NCBI RefSeq assembly: GCF_003387475.1
Contig: NZ_QUNO01000021.1
Span: 124,001-188,000, forward strand
Direction: 5' to 3'
DNA: 64,000 nucleotides
Source of the DNA: Kutzneria buriramensis
GTDB lineage: Bacteria > Actinomycetota > Actinomycetes > Mycobacteriales > Pseudonocardiaceae
Under the pieces are notes generated by a model. The model was not told where the DNA came from, did no database searches, and saw nothing but the letters and a program-made list of their open reading frames with translations. The first letter of the stretch is position 1; every line of letters starts with the position of its first letter. Below, one piece after another: positions 47,983 through 56,022 of the stretch. The translations under genes were made by a program, and so were the position numbers.

Positions 47983-50265
47983 GTGTCGTCCGAGCGCCCG
48001 TTGTCCTTGCAGGACCTGATCCGCAGCCGCCAGGCCGGCGTCTTCGTCGGCCGGGAGCGGCAGCTGGCGCAGTTCTCGGAGAACCTGCGGCTGCCGGTGA
48101 CGGATCCCCGCCGCCGGTTCCTGTTCAGCGTGCACGGCGCCGCCGGCATCGGGAAGTCCTTCCTGGTACGGCAGTTCCGGCGGATCGCCGCGGATCATGG
48201 CTTCGCCACCGGCCAGGTCGACGAGTCCGCCTACGACGTGCCCGGCGCCCTGGCCGCGCTCGCCGCGGATCTGGGCCCGTGCAAGGAGTTCGGCAAGCGG
48301 CTCGCCGCCTACCGCCAGCACCGCCAGGACCTCGACTCGGATCCGACCGCGCCCGAGGGCCTGTCGTCGCTGCTCACCCGCTCCACCGTCCGCGCCGGCC
48401 TGGCCGCCGCCGGCGAGGTCCCCGTGGTCGGCGCGTTCACCAAGGCCATCGACGCCAAGTCCACGGCCGAGGACGTCGACAAGCTGCGGGTCTTCCTGTC
48501 TCGCAAGCTCCGCAGCCGAGACGACGTCGAGCTGATGCTGTCCCCGGCCCGCGTCCTCACGCCGGCGCTGGTCAGCGACCTCAACGCCCTCAAGCAGCCG
48601 CCGGTCCTGTTCTTCGACACGTACGAACGCACCTCGCCCTTCCTGGACCAGTGGCTCCGCGACCTCCTGGCCGGCGAGTACGGCGCCCTGCGGCCCGACG
48701 TCGTGTTCGTGCTGGCCGGCCAGCGCCCCCTGGACCTGAACCTGTGGGGCGACTACCTCAGCATCCGCGCGGACCTCCCGCTGGACGTCTTCACCGAGCA
48801 GGAGGCGGGCAGCTTCCTCGCCGCCCGCGGCGTCACGGATCCCCGGGTCGCGGAGGTCGTTCTCGGCCTGTCCGGCCGGCTGCCGGTGCTGGTCGCGATG
48901 CTGGCGGAAGCCCAGCCGACCAGCGTCGACGAGGTCGGCGATCCCAGTGGCAGTGCCGTGGAACGGTTCCTCAAGTGGGAGCCCGATCCCCGACGCCGAA
49001 ATGCCGCGCTGCTGGGCGCGCTGCCGCGCAGGTTCTCCGCCGAGGTGTTCGCGGTCGCCGCCGGCTCCGACGAACATCTGCCCTGGTTGCTCCAGCAGCC
49101 GTTCGTGACCGAACAGTCCGACGGCTTCCAGTACCACGACGTCGTGCGCTCCCAGATGCTCCGTGCCCTGCAACGCCGATCACCCGCCGAGTGGCGCGCA
49201 CGCCACCACGCCCTGGCCGAACACCACGGCGCGGCCACCTTGGAGCGGGCATACCACCGCCTCTGCGCCGATCGGGCCGCCGCGCTGCCGGAAGCGTTGC
49301 AGGGCTTGGTCCTGGCCTTCTCGGTACGGCGATCCCTGGCGCCGTCGTGGGCCCGGATGATCGTCCAGGCCGGTCGCGAGACCGACACCGCTGAGGTCGT
49401 GCAACGCGGCAGCGAACTGGTCGACGCCGACTACACAGTCATGATCGGCCTGCTCGTCGACGACCGATCCCTGCCCGCTGCGACCCGCGCGCTCGCCCAT
49501 GCCGAACGGGGCGTCCTGCTCCGCGCGGCACGCGTCTTCGACGCCGCCCTCGCCGACTTCGAGGCAGCGGTTTCATTGGCTCCCGACGAACTTCGCTACG
49601 TCGCCGAGCGCGGCGAGACGCTCCGGAGAATGGGCCACCCCGCCGACGCCATCCCTGACCTCGACCGCGTCCTTACCGAAGAACCGAACAACGATTGGGC
49701 GCTCGGCTGCCGCGGAGCCGCCCATCATGCACTCGGCGACCTCGACAGGTCCCTCGCCGATCTCGTCAAAGCGATCGAACTACGGCCCAAATACACCTGG
49801 GCCCTGGGTACCCGCGCTGAGACGCTGCGCCAGATGGAGCGGCTCCCCGAAGCCCTGGCCGATGCCGACCTCGCCATCGAACTGGAGCCCGACTACGCGT
49901 ACGGCCTGCTGTGCCGGGGCAGCATCCTCGCGTCCATGGGCGAGCTGGATCGTGCCGCCGCCGATCTCGAGCGGGCTGCCGAGCTCGGGTATCGCCCTGG
50001 CCACGCACGCTACCTGCTGGCGTTGATCAGCTTCAGGCGCGGGCAAGACCACGTGGCGATGGTCGAGTCCGTTCTGGCCGATGTCTCGGGCCGCTCGGAT
50101 CGCGGGCTGTGCCTGCTGGTGCTCGGTCGCGAGGACGACGCCATCGCCGAGATCCGGTTGGCCCTGACCGCAGGCTTTCCCCCCAAGCTGCTGGCCGCCG
50201 ATCTCCGGCAACTTCGCGCGATCATCGGTCTGGACGTCGACCCCGCGCTCGCGCTGCTGGACTAG
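47983..50265 (+). CDS. STAND-type ATPase with C-terminal TPR repeats
   Basis: A 760-residue protein. Walker A is GAAGIGKS (52-59) and Walker B VLFFDTYE with Asp212. A winged-helix-like region (about 330-420) leads to an array of at least five tetratricopeptide repeats (from about 500: AERGVLLRAARVFDAALADF, AERGETLRRMGHPADAIPDL, GCRGAAHHALGDLDRSLADL and so on). STAND proteins act as oligomerising sensor switches. No toxic effector domain is visible at the N terminus, which begins LQDLIRSRQAGVFVGRERQL. It follows the LCP gene by 10 bases. Confidence 0.8.
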   Translation: MSSERPLSLQDLIRSRQAGVFVGRERQLAQFSENLRLPVTDPRRRFLFSVHGAAGIGKSFLVRQFRRIAADHGFATGQVDESAYDVPGALAALAADLGPCKEFGKRLAAYRQHRQDLDSDPTAPEGLSSLLTRSTVRAGLAAAGEVPVVGAFTKAIDAKSTAEDVDKLRVFLSRKLRSRDDVELMLSPARVLTPALVSDLNALKQPPVLFFDTYERTSPFLDQWLRDLLAGEYGALRPDVVFVLAGQRPLDLNLWGDYLSIRADLPLDVFTEQEAGSFLAARGVTDPRVAEVVLGLSGRLPVLVAMLAEAQPTSVDEVGDPSGSAVERFLKWEPDPRRRNAALLGALPRRFSAEVFAVAAGSDEHLPWLLQQPFVTEQSDGFQYHDVVRSQMLRALQRRSPAEWRARHHALAEHHGAATLERAYHRLCADRAAALPEALQGLVLAFSVRRSLAPSWARMIVQAGRETDTAEVVQRGSELVDADYTVMIGLLVDDRSLPAATRALAHAERGVLLRAARVFDAALADFEAAVSLAPDELRYVAERGETLRRMGHPADAIPDLDRVLTEEPNNDWALGCRGAAHHALGDLDRSLADLVKAIELRPKYTWALGTRAETLRQMERLPEALADADLAIELEPDYAYGLLCRGSILASMGELDRAAADLERAAELGYRPGHARYLLALISFRRGQDHVAMVESVLADVSGRSDRGLCLLVLGREDDAIAEIRLALTAGFPPKLLAADLRQLRAIIGLDVDPALALLD

Positions 50266-51122
50266 CTGGCCGCCGCTTCGGTCCTGGGGATCGGGGTGTG
50301 GCCGTGCCAGTCCAGAACCTCCCCGTCACGGACCAGTTCCCCGTACATCTCCGGCTTCATCGGCGACGCCAGGATGAAGTCGAGCAGGTCCCGGGCCGCC
50401 TGCTCCGGCGACTTGGCCCGGCTGAAGTCGGTGAACCAGGGGCGCGACGTGGCGGTGTCCACCAACCCCGGGCAGACTGCCGCGATCAGGCGGTCCGCGG
50501 CCAGGTCCTCGGCACGACGCTCCCGCGCGACGGCCCGCACCGCCGCGACCTGGGCGACCTTGGACGGGACGTTGAGCCACGCGGGCCAGCCGAGGGACTG
50601 GTCCATGCCGGCGTGGATGGCGGCGAGCCACTCCGCGACGACGGTCTCGACCTCGGCCAGGGAGGCGTCCTCGAACAGGTGGTGCAGCTGGGAACCCAGG
50701 TTCCCCAGCGCGCCGAGGGAGCTGGCGACGATGATCAGCCGGCCGCCGGGGCGCATGATCGGGGCGAAGGACCGCAGCACGGCGTGGGTGGCGCCGTTGG
50801 CGACGGCGAGGAACTCGTCGGCCTGGTCCGCCTGGGAGCGGTCGGGGGTGAGTCGCATGGTGGCGTTGGAGATCATGACGTCGACCGCGCCCAGGGACTC
50901 CGCGAGCGAGGCGATGGCGGCGGCGTCGCTGACGTCGAGGACCCGACCCTCGACCCGGGCCACGCCGCTGATCGACGACACGGCCGCCGACACCCGATCG
51001 GGGTCCCGGCCGGTGAGCAGCACAAGATCGCCAGCGGTCCAGCGGAGAGCGATTTCCGACACGAGAGCGCGACCGATGCCCTGATTGGCCCCGGTCACCA
51101 GCGCGATGCGTCCAGCAGTCAT
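50262..51122 (-). CDS. short-chain dehydrogenase/reductase
   Basis: A 286-residue SDR with the cofactor loop TGANQGIGRAL and a basic LLTGRDPDRV after beta-2 that favours NADPH. The catalytic serine is in IVASSLG, but the usual YxxxK is not obvious at the expected spacing (HLFEDASLAEVE follows), so it may be a divergent member. It is divergent from a LysR gene, its likely regulator. Its stop shares the bases CTAG with the convergent STAND gene. Confidence 0.8.
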   Translation of the reverse strand: MTAGRIALVTGANQGIGRALVSEIALRWTAGDLVLLTGRDPDRVSAAVSSISGVARVEGRVLDVSDAAAIASLAESLGAVDVMISNATMRLTPDRSQADQADEFLAVANGATHAVLRSFAPIMRPGGRLIIVASSLGALGNLGSQLHHLFEDASLAEVETVVAEWLAAIHAGMDQSLGWPAWLNVPSKVAQVAAVRAVARERRAEDLAADRLIAAVCPGLVDTATSRPWFTDFSRAKSPEQAARDLLDFILASPMKPEMYGELVRDGEVLDWHGHTPIPRTEAAAS

Positions 51123-51166
51123 GACACCAACGCTAGGAACCGCCGGGCCATGAGTCCAACGAAAGT

Positions 51167-51177
51167 ATGGCAACCAT
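51167..51177. promoter_or_regulatory. possible LysR box
   Basis: ATGGCAACCAT is an inverted repeat (ATGG-N3-CCAT) in the short divergent region between the SDR and LysR genes, followed by a second half-site GGTATGC. It is placed where a LysR autoregulatory site would be. Confidence 0.3.
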
Positions 51178-51193
51178 GGTATGCGTAAACGTC

Positions 51194-52096
51194 ATGGAGT
51201 TCACGCTGACGGGCCTGCGGGTCGTACGGGCGGTGGCCGAGTGCGGCACGTTCAGTGCCGCGGCGGAGTCGTTGGGCTACACGCAATCGGCGGTGTCCCG
51301 GCAGATCGCGGCGGTGGAGAAGGCCGCGGGCGCGGCGGTGTTCGAGCGCAAGCGCGAAGGCGCGGCGCCGACGGCGCAGGGCAGGGTGATCCTCAGGCAC
51401 GCGGCACGAGTCCTCGACGAGATGGACGCGGTGGAACGCGAACTCCGCGGCCTGCCAACGGAAACGGGCCACGTGCGGCTGGGGGTGATCCCCAGCGCAG
51501 GTGCCGTCACGGTTCCCCGGGCGCTGACGATCCTGCGCCGCACCTATCCGGGCATCACCGTCACCACCCGCGAGGGTTCGACGCCGGCGCTGACCCGATC
51601 GCTGCGGGCCGGCACGATCGACCTGGCGCTGCTCGCGGCGGTGCCGCCGTTCCGCGCGCCCGACACGGAGAAGCCCGCGCTGGTGGTGGAAACCCTGATC
51701 GAGCGGCCGCTCCGGGTGGCGGTTCCCGTCACCGATCCGTTGGCCGACAACGACTCCGTCGACATCAAGGAGCTCGCCGGCCGGCGCTGGATCGCCAGCC
51801 GCAGCTCGGGCGACGAGCCGCTGCTGGGCGTCTGGCCGGGCCTGCCGGAACGGCCGGAGATCGCCCACCTGACCCGGGACTGGCTGGCGAAGTTGCAGTT
51901 GGTGGCGGCGGGCTTCGGCTTCACGACGGTGCCGGCGTCGATGGCCGAGGCGGTGCCGGTCGGTGTCCGCCTTCTGACGGTCCGTGGCGGCCCGGCGGAA
52001 CTGCGCCGCCTTACCGTCGCCCACCTGCCGAAACACCGCACGGAGCCGGTCACCCGAGTGCTGGAGGCGCTGCGCGCGGCCACTCGGCAGTCGTGA
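51194..52096 (+). CDS. LysR-family transcriptional regulator
   Basis: About 300 residues from ATG 51194 (MEFTLTGLRVV). The winged helix is TFSAAAESLGYTQSAVSRQIAAVEKAAGA. The C-terminal effector domain begins VRLGVIPSAGAV and contains the usual two alpha/beta lobes. An in-frame ATG at 51167 would overlap the putative operator and is less likely. It is divergent from the SDR gene it probably controls. Confidence 0.88.
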   Translation: MEFTLTGLRVVRAVAECGTFSAAAESLGYTQSAVSRQIAAVEKAAGAAVFERKREGAAPTAQGRVILRHAARVLDEMDAVERELRGLPTETGHVRLGVIPSAGAVTVPRALTILRRTYPGITVTTREGSTPALTRSLRAGTIDLALLAAVPPFRAPDTEKPALVVETLIERPLRVAVPVTDPLADNDSVDIKELAGRRWIASRSSGDEPLLGVWPGLPERPEIAHLTRDWLAKLQLVAAGFGFTTVPASMAEAVPVGVRLLTVRGGPAELRRLTVAHLPKHRTEPVTRVLEALRAATRQS

Positions 52097-52175
52097 GACA
52101 CGCCGTCCGGCGGTGTCGATCGGCCCCGAACCGTCGAAGAATCCTGGGGACGTCCTCCGGAGGTGGTTCGCAGCC

Positions 52176-53846
52176 ATGCGCCCGCATCGGCACGCACGGG
52201 CACCACGGCGCAGGCTGCTTCACTTCCTGCTGCCGGTTGTCGTCGCGCTCCTCGCGGTCGGCGCGGTCGTCGCCGGCACTCTGACCAACGCCGCGCACAC
52301 CTGTGGGGGAGAGCTGCCGCTGCGCGTCACGGTGACGCCGGCGATCGACCAGATCGTGCAGCAGACGGCGGACGCCTTCGAGCGGGACCGCGCCTCGGTG
52401 AACGGCGTGTGCATCAAGGTCACGGTCGTCTCGGAGCAGGCCGCGGACGTGGTGGCGGAGCTGCCGACCAAGCCGATCGACCCGCCGGCGCTGTGGATCC
52501 CGGACTCCTCGCTGTGGGCGTCGACGGCCGGCCAGAAGGACTCCGGGGTGCCGGGCGTGACGCCGAAGGTCGCCGTGCACGGCTCGCTGGCGTCCTCGCC
52601 GCTGGTGGTGGTCGGCGGTCGCGACGAGGTGGCGAAGCTGGACTGGCCGCAGTCGAGCGTCAGCTGGCAGCGGCTGGTCGATCCGGGCGTGCCCGTGGAC
52701 ATCGCGGATCCGTTGACCAACACCGAGGGCATCGCCACGCTCGGCCTCGCCGAGGGCATGGCGCCGGCGCAGGACGGCGCCCCGCCGCCGCAGCTGATCG
52801 CGGCCCTGCTCCGCCTGCGCGACTCGACGCAGCAGAGCATCGACGCCTGCTACCAGCTGATGGCGAAGAACCCGGCGACCGCGCCGCTGTTCACCGCCAC
52901 CGAGCAGTCGGTGATCGCGCACAACAGCAGCTCGGCGGTGCCGGCCACGGCGCTGTACCCGAGCGAGGGTTCCGTGCTCTTCGACTACCCGGTGGTGCGG
53001 GTGACCTCCGGCACGGAGGTGTCCGGCACGGCCGCCGCGGCGGACGAGTTCGAGCGCCGGCTGCGGTCGGACGAGACGGCGAAGTGGCTGAGCGACGCCG
53101 GTTTCCGCGAGCCGGGCGGCCGCGCGGCGTGGCCGATGCAGCAAGGTGTCCGGATCGACACGCCGAACCGGCTGCCCTCGCCCACGACGGCGCAGGTGGC
53201 GACGGTGCTGCGCGCGTGGGACGTGATCCACCTGGACGGCCGGACGCTGGCCGTGATCGACACGTCCGGCTCGATGAACGACCCGATGCCGGACGGCCAG
53301 AAACGCGTCGAGGTGGCCCGGGACGGCGCGCTGGCCGGCATGGCGCTGATGCCCGACAGCACGTCTGTCGGCCTGTGGACGTTCTCCGACCAGTGGCACG
53401 AGCTCGTGCCACTGGGGCCGCTGGGCGGCAAGAGCGCCGGGGCGTCGCAGCGGCAGGCGTTGCAGCAGGCGGCGGCCTCGCTGCCGAGCCTGGTCGGCGG
53501 CAGCACCGCCTTGTACGACACGGTGTTGCAGGCGTACCAGGCGCTGCGCGACGGCTTCGACGCGTCCAAGGTCAACTCGCTGGTGCTGATCACCGACGGC
53601 CGCAACGAGATCAACGGCGGCACCGACCTGGACACCATGCTGGCCCGGCTGCACGCCGAGGTGGACGCGACCAAGCCGGTCCAGATCATCGGCATCGGAC
53701 TCGGCCCGGACGCCGACATCGGCGTGCTCCAGCAGCTGGCCGGCGCCACCGGCGGCAAGGCGTACCAGGCGCTGAACGGGGCCGACTTCCGCAGCGTCCT
53801 GTTCGACGCGCTGAGCCGCCGCCCCTGCGTCACCTCCAACTGCTAG
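52176..53846 (+). CDS. solute-binding-like plus VWA-domain membrane protein
   Basis: A 556-residue protein. A basic tail and one helix (LLHFLLPVVVALLAVGAVVAG) anchor it. Residues 50-340 have a periplasmic solute-binding fold pattern (LRVTVTPAIDQIVQQTADAFE, LWIPDSSLWA, SSPLVVVGGRDEV). Residues 355-550 are a VWA domain with MIDAS DTSGS starting at Asp362 and LVLITDGRNE. Similar architectures occur in actinomycetes with unknown role. ATG follows CCGGAGG. It converges with the DJ-1-like gene, and both stops share CTAG. Confidence 0.8.
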   Translation: MRPHRHARAPRRRLLHFLLPVVVALLAVGAVVAGTLTNAAHTCGGELPLRVTVTPAIDQIVQQTADAFERDRASVNGVCIKVTVVSEQAADVVAELPTKPIDPPALWIPDSSLWASTAGQKDSGVPGVTPKVAVHGSLASSPLVVVGGRDEVAKLDWPQSSVSWQRLVDPGVPVDIADPLTNTEGIATLGLAEGMAPAQDGAPPPQLIAALLRLRDSTQQSIDACYQLMAKNPATAPLFTATEQSVIAHNSSSAVPATALYPSEGSVLFDYPVVRVTSGTEVSGTAAAADEFERRLRSDETAKWLSDAGFREPGGRAAWPMQQGVRIDTPNRLPSPTTAQVATVLRAWDVIHLDGRTLAVIDTSGSMNDPMPDGQKRVEVARDGALAGMALMPDSTSVGLWTFSDQWHELVPLGPLGGKSAGASQRQALQQAAASLPSLVGGSTALYDTVLQAYQALRDGFDASKVNSLVLITDGRNEINGGTDLDTMLARLHAEVDATKPVQIIGIGLGPDADIGVLQQLAGATGGKAYQALNGADFRSVLFDALSRRPCVTSNC

Positions 53847-54910
53847 CACATCGGGTACTCCATGAACTTGGCTGCGACTCGCGCGATGGTCGTGCCCTGC
53901 AACGCCGCGAGCTGCGACAACGCCCCGTCGTAGCCGTGCGGCAGGTCCAGCGTTCTGTCCACAGTGGAGTTGGCGATGACGAGAACCAGGCCGTGTCTCG
54001 TTGTCACGGTGGGATGCGGGCCGAGTGGGATCAGGCGGGCGGCGAAGGACGCCCCGCCGTAGGTCTCGAACGCGGCGGCGACGTCGATCTCGTCCGCCCG
54101 GTCGGCGAGTCGGATGCCCCAGGTCGGTTGGAACCAGGGGAAAGCGACGTTCCAGGCGTAGGGCAGATCGTCGAACGACATCTGTCGCACCGGGATCGCC
54201 GTCGAACCGTGCAGCGACCAGCCCGGGTAGTTGATCATCGCGCCGACCCGGGAAGCCTCCTCGTCGCCGGCGAGCTGCGCCAGCACATGCAGCGCGCCGG
54301 CGATACCGGACGTCACGCCGGCGGTCGTCGTGATCAGGCCCCGGGCCACGTACCGCTGGCCGCTCACCCAGTGCACGGCCGGATAGGCGTCGGCGAATCC
54401 GCCGATGTCCGACCAGAAAGTCGTCGCCGACAGGCCGTCGAGCAGGCCGGTCTTGGCCAGCAGTTCGGCGCCCGCGCACACGCCGAGGATGTGCGCCCCG
54501 CGGGCCGCCTGCCGCTTGATCCAGTCCCGCAGCGGCTGCTCGTCGGTGTCCACAACCGCCGGCACCACAACGACATCCGGTGTCAACGCCTCGTCGAAGG
54601 TGTGGTCCGGGATCGCGTGCAGGCCGCCGGACAGTGCCACCGGATCACGGCGCGAGGATACCGTGTAGGCGAAGAACCTGGGAGAGGAGGCGAAGACGTC
54701 GAACGGTGCCAAGGCATCGCTCGTGACGGATCCCTGCGATCCCAGCGCGACCGCCACGGTCAACCGTCCACTGGGGATCGTCCTAAGTGGCGGAATGGGG
54801 GCGCTCGAGGAGGAGAAGCTGCGGCCCATCGACACGGCCACGCCGGCGAAGCCGAGCCCGACGAGCAGGCCGATTCCGAGCACGACGAAGAGAGCTCTGC
54901 GCAAGAGCAT
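53843..54910 (-). CDS. membrane-anchored DJ-1/PfpI family protein
   Basis: A 355-residue protein with one N-terminal helix (ALFVVLGIGLLVGLGFAGVAV) and an exported DJ-1/PfpI domain. The nucleophile-elbow cysteine is in LGVCAGAELLAKTGLLDG; TTAGVTSGIAGALHVLAQLAG is the following helix. The C-terminal third is an extra region. DJ-1 domains linked to GlxA-type regulators are common, but a membrane-anchored extracytoplasmic form is less usual. It lies 14 bases downstream of the frameshifted GlxA-type gene. Confidence 0.82.
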   Translation of the reverse strand: MLLRRALFVVLGIGLLVGLGFAGVAVSMGRSFSSSSAPIPPLRTIPSGRLTVAVALGSQGSVTSDALAPFDVFASSPRFFAYTVSSRRDPVALSGGLHAIPDHTFDEALTPDVVVVPAVVDTDEQPLRDWIKRQAARGAHILGVCAGAELLAKTGLLDGLSATTFWSDIGGFADAYPAVHWVSGQRYVARGLITTTAGVTSGIAGALHVLAQLAGDEEASRVGAMINYPGWSLHGSTAIPVRQMSFDDLPYAWNVAFPWFQPTWGIRLADRADEIDVAAAFETYGGASFAARLIPLGPHPTVTTRHGLVLVIANSTVDRTLDLPHGYDGALSQLAALQGTTIARVAAKFMEYPMC

Positions 54911-54924
54911 GGGGGAACTCCCGG

Positions 54925-55847
54925 TCAGCGGTGGGCGGAGGGCGGAGCGCCGTGCGTGGTGGCGAACAGCCGGCGCAGGTGGCGGGCATCGTGGAACCCG
55001 CAGCGGGCGGCGATCGCCTCGACCGTGAGATCCGTGCCGGACAACAACGTCCGGGCCAATTCCACCCGCAACTGCTGCCGGTACTTCAACGGCGTGATGC
55101 CGATGGTCGTCACGAAGGCTCGGCTCAGGCCGCGCGGCGACAGGTGCGCGACCCCGGCGAGGTCGGTCAGCGTCAACGGATCGGCGAGGTGCTGGGCGAC
55201 GTGATCCTGGACGCGATGTACCGCCGAGTTCAGGTGATCGCGGTGCGCCAGGAACGCGCTGACCTGCTCGGACGTGCCGCTGCGCCGCAGGTACACCACC
55301 AGCTGCCGGGCGACCGCGGCGGTCAGCTCCGGCCCCTGGTCGCGTTCCACCAGCGACAACGCGAGGTCGATGCCGGCCGAGATGCCGGCGCTGGTGCTGA
55401 TCGGCCCGTCGTGGACGTACAGCACCGCGTCCTGCACCCGCGCCGCCGGATACCGGGCCCGCATCGGCTCCAGCAGCTCCCAGTGCGTCGTGCAGCGGCG
55501 GCCGTCCAGCAGCCCGGCCTCACCAAGCGCAGCCGCGCCGCTACACACGGCGGCGATCCGTGTGCCGGCCGCGAGCGCCCGCCGGAGCCAGTCGATCACC
55601 GCCGCCGACACCTGCGGCGGCCCTGTCAACCGAGGTCCCGGCACCAGGATCAGGTCGTCGGGGCCGGTCACGGGCAGCGGCTCGAGCCCGCCAGCAGCAG
55701 CCCCTGCGCCGACGACCGCTCTGGCGCGTCGGCGACGTACCGGATGCGGTAGTCCGCGCCGAGGTGCGCGGCGGCGTCGAACACCTGCACGGGACCGCCG
55801 AGGTCCAGCAGGTTGACGTATCGAAGCACCAGGACGAGCACTCGCAT
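54925..55847 (-). pseudogene. GlxA-type AraC-family regulator, broken by a one-base deletion
   Basis: The intact protein would have about 307 residues: a DJ-1-like domain, then an AraC helix-turn-helix pair (LTLTDLAGVAHLSPRGLSRA; LTVEAIAARCGFHDARHLRR). The ATG frame from 55847 encodes RYVNLLDLGGPVQVFDAAAH through AQGLLLAG and then stops at TGA. The rest continues in another frame from LEPLPVTGPDDLILVPGP. Adding one G to the GGG run (plus-strand 55687-55689) restores AQGLLLAGLEPLPV. It is either a real mutation or a homopolymer sequencing error. Confidence 0.85.
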
Positions 55848-56022
55848 GGCATGACGCTAACCGGCAGGTCAGGGCCCGCGACAGGGACGAACGCGCCGGC
55901 GGCCGGACGGATCCGGCACCGGCATTTCGGTCATGCGGGCATAAACAACCGACGTTTGAACCGAAGGTGAACGCGAGCCGTGTGGTGAAGTGGCAGCACC
56001 ACCGCAAGGAAGGACGCTCGGC

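Noticed and set aside
47983-50265. Defence island around the STAND ATPase
   Set aside because: Neighbouring genes are wall and metabolic genes; no nuclease, toxin, reverse transcriptase or other defence gene is close.
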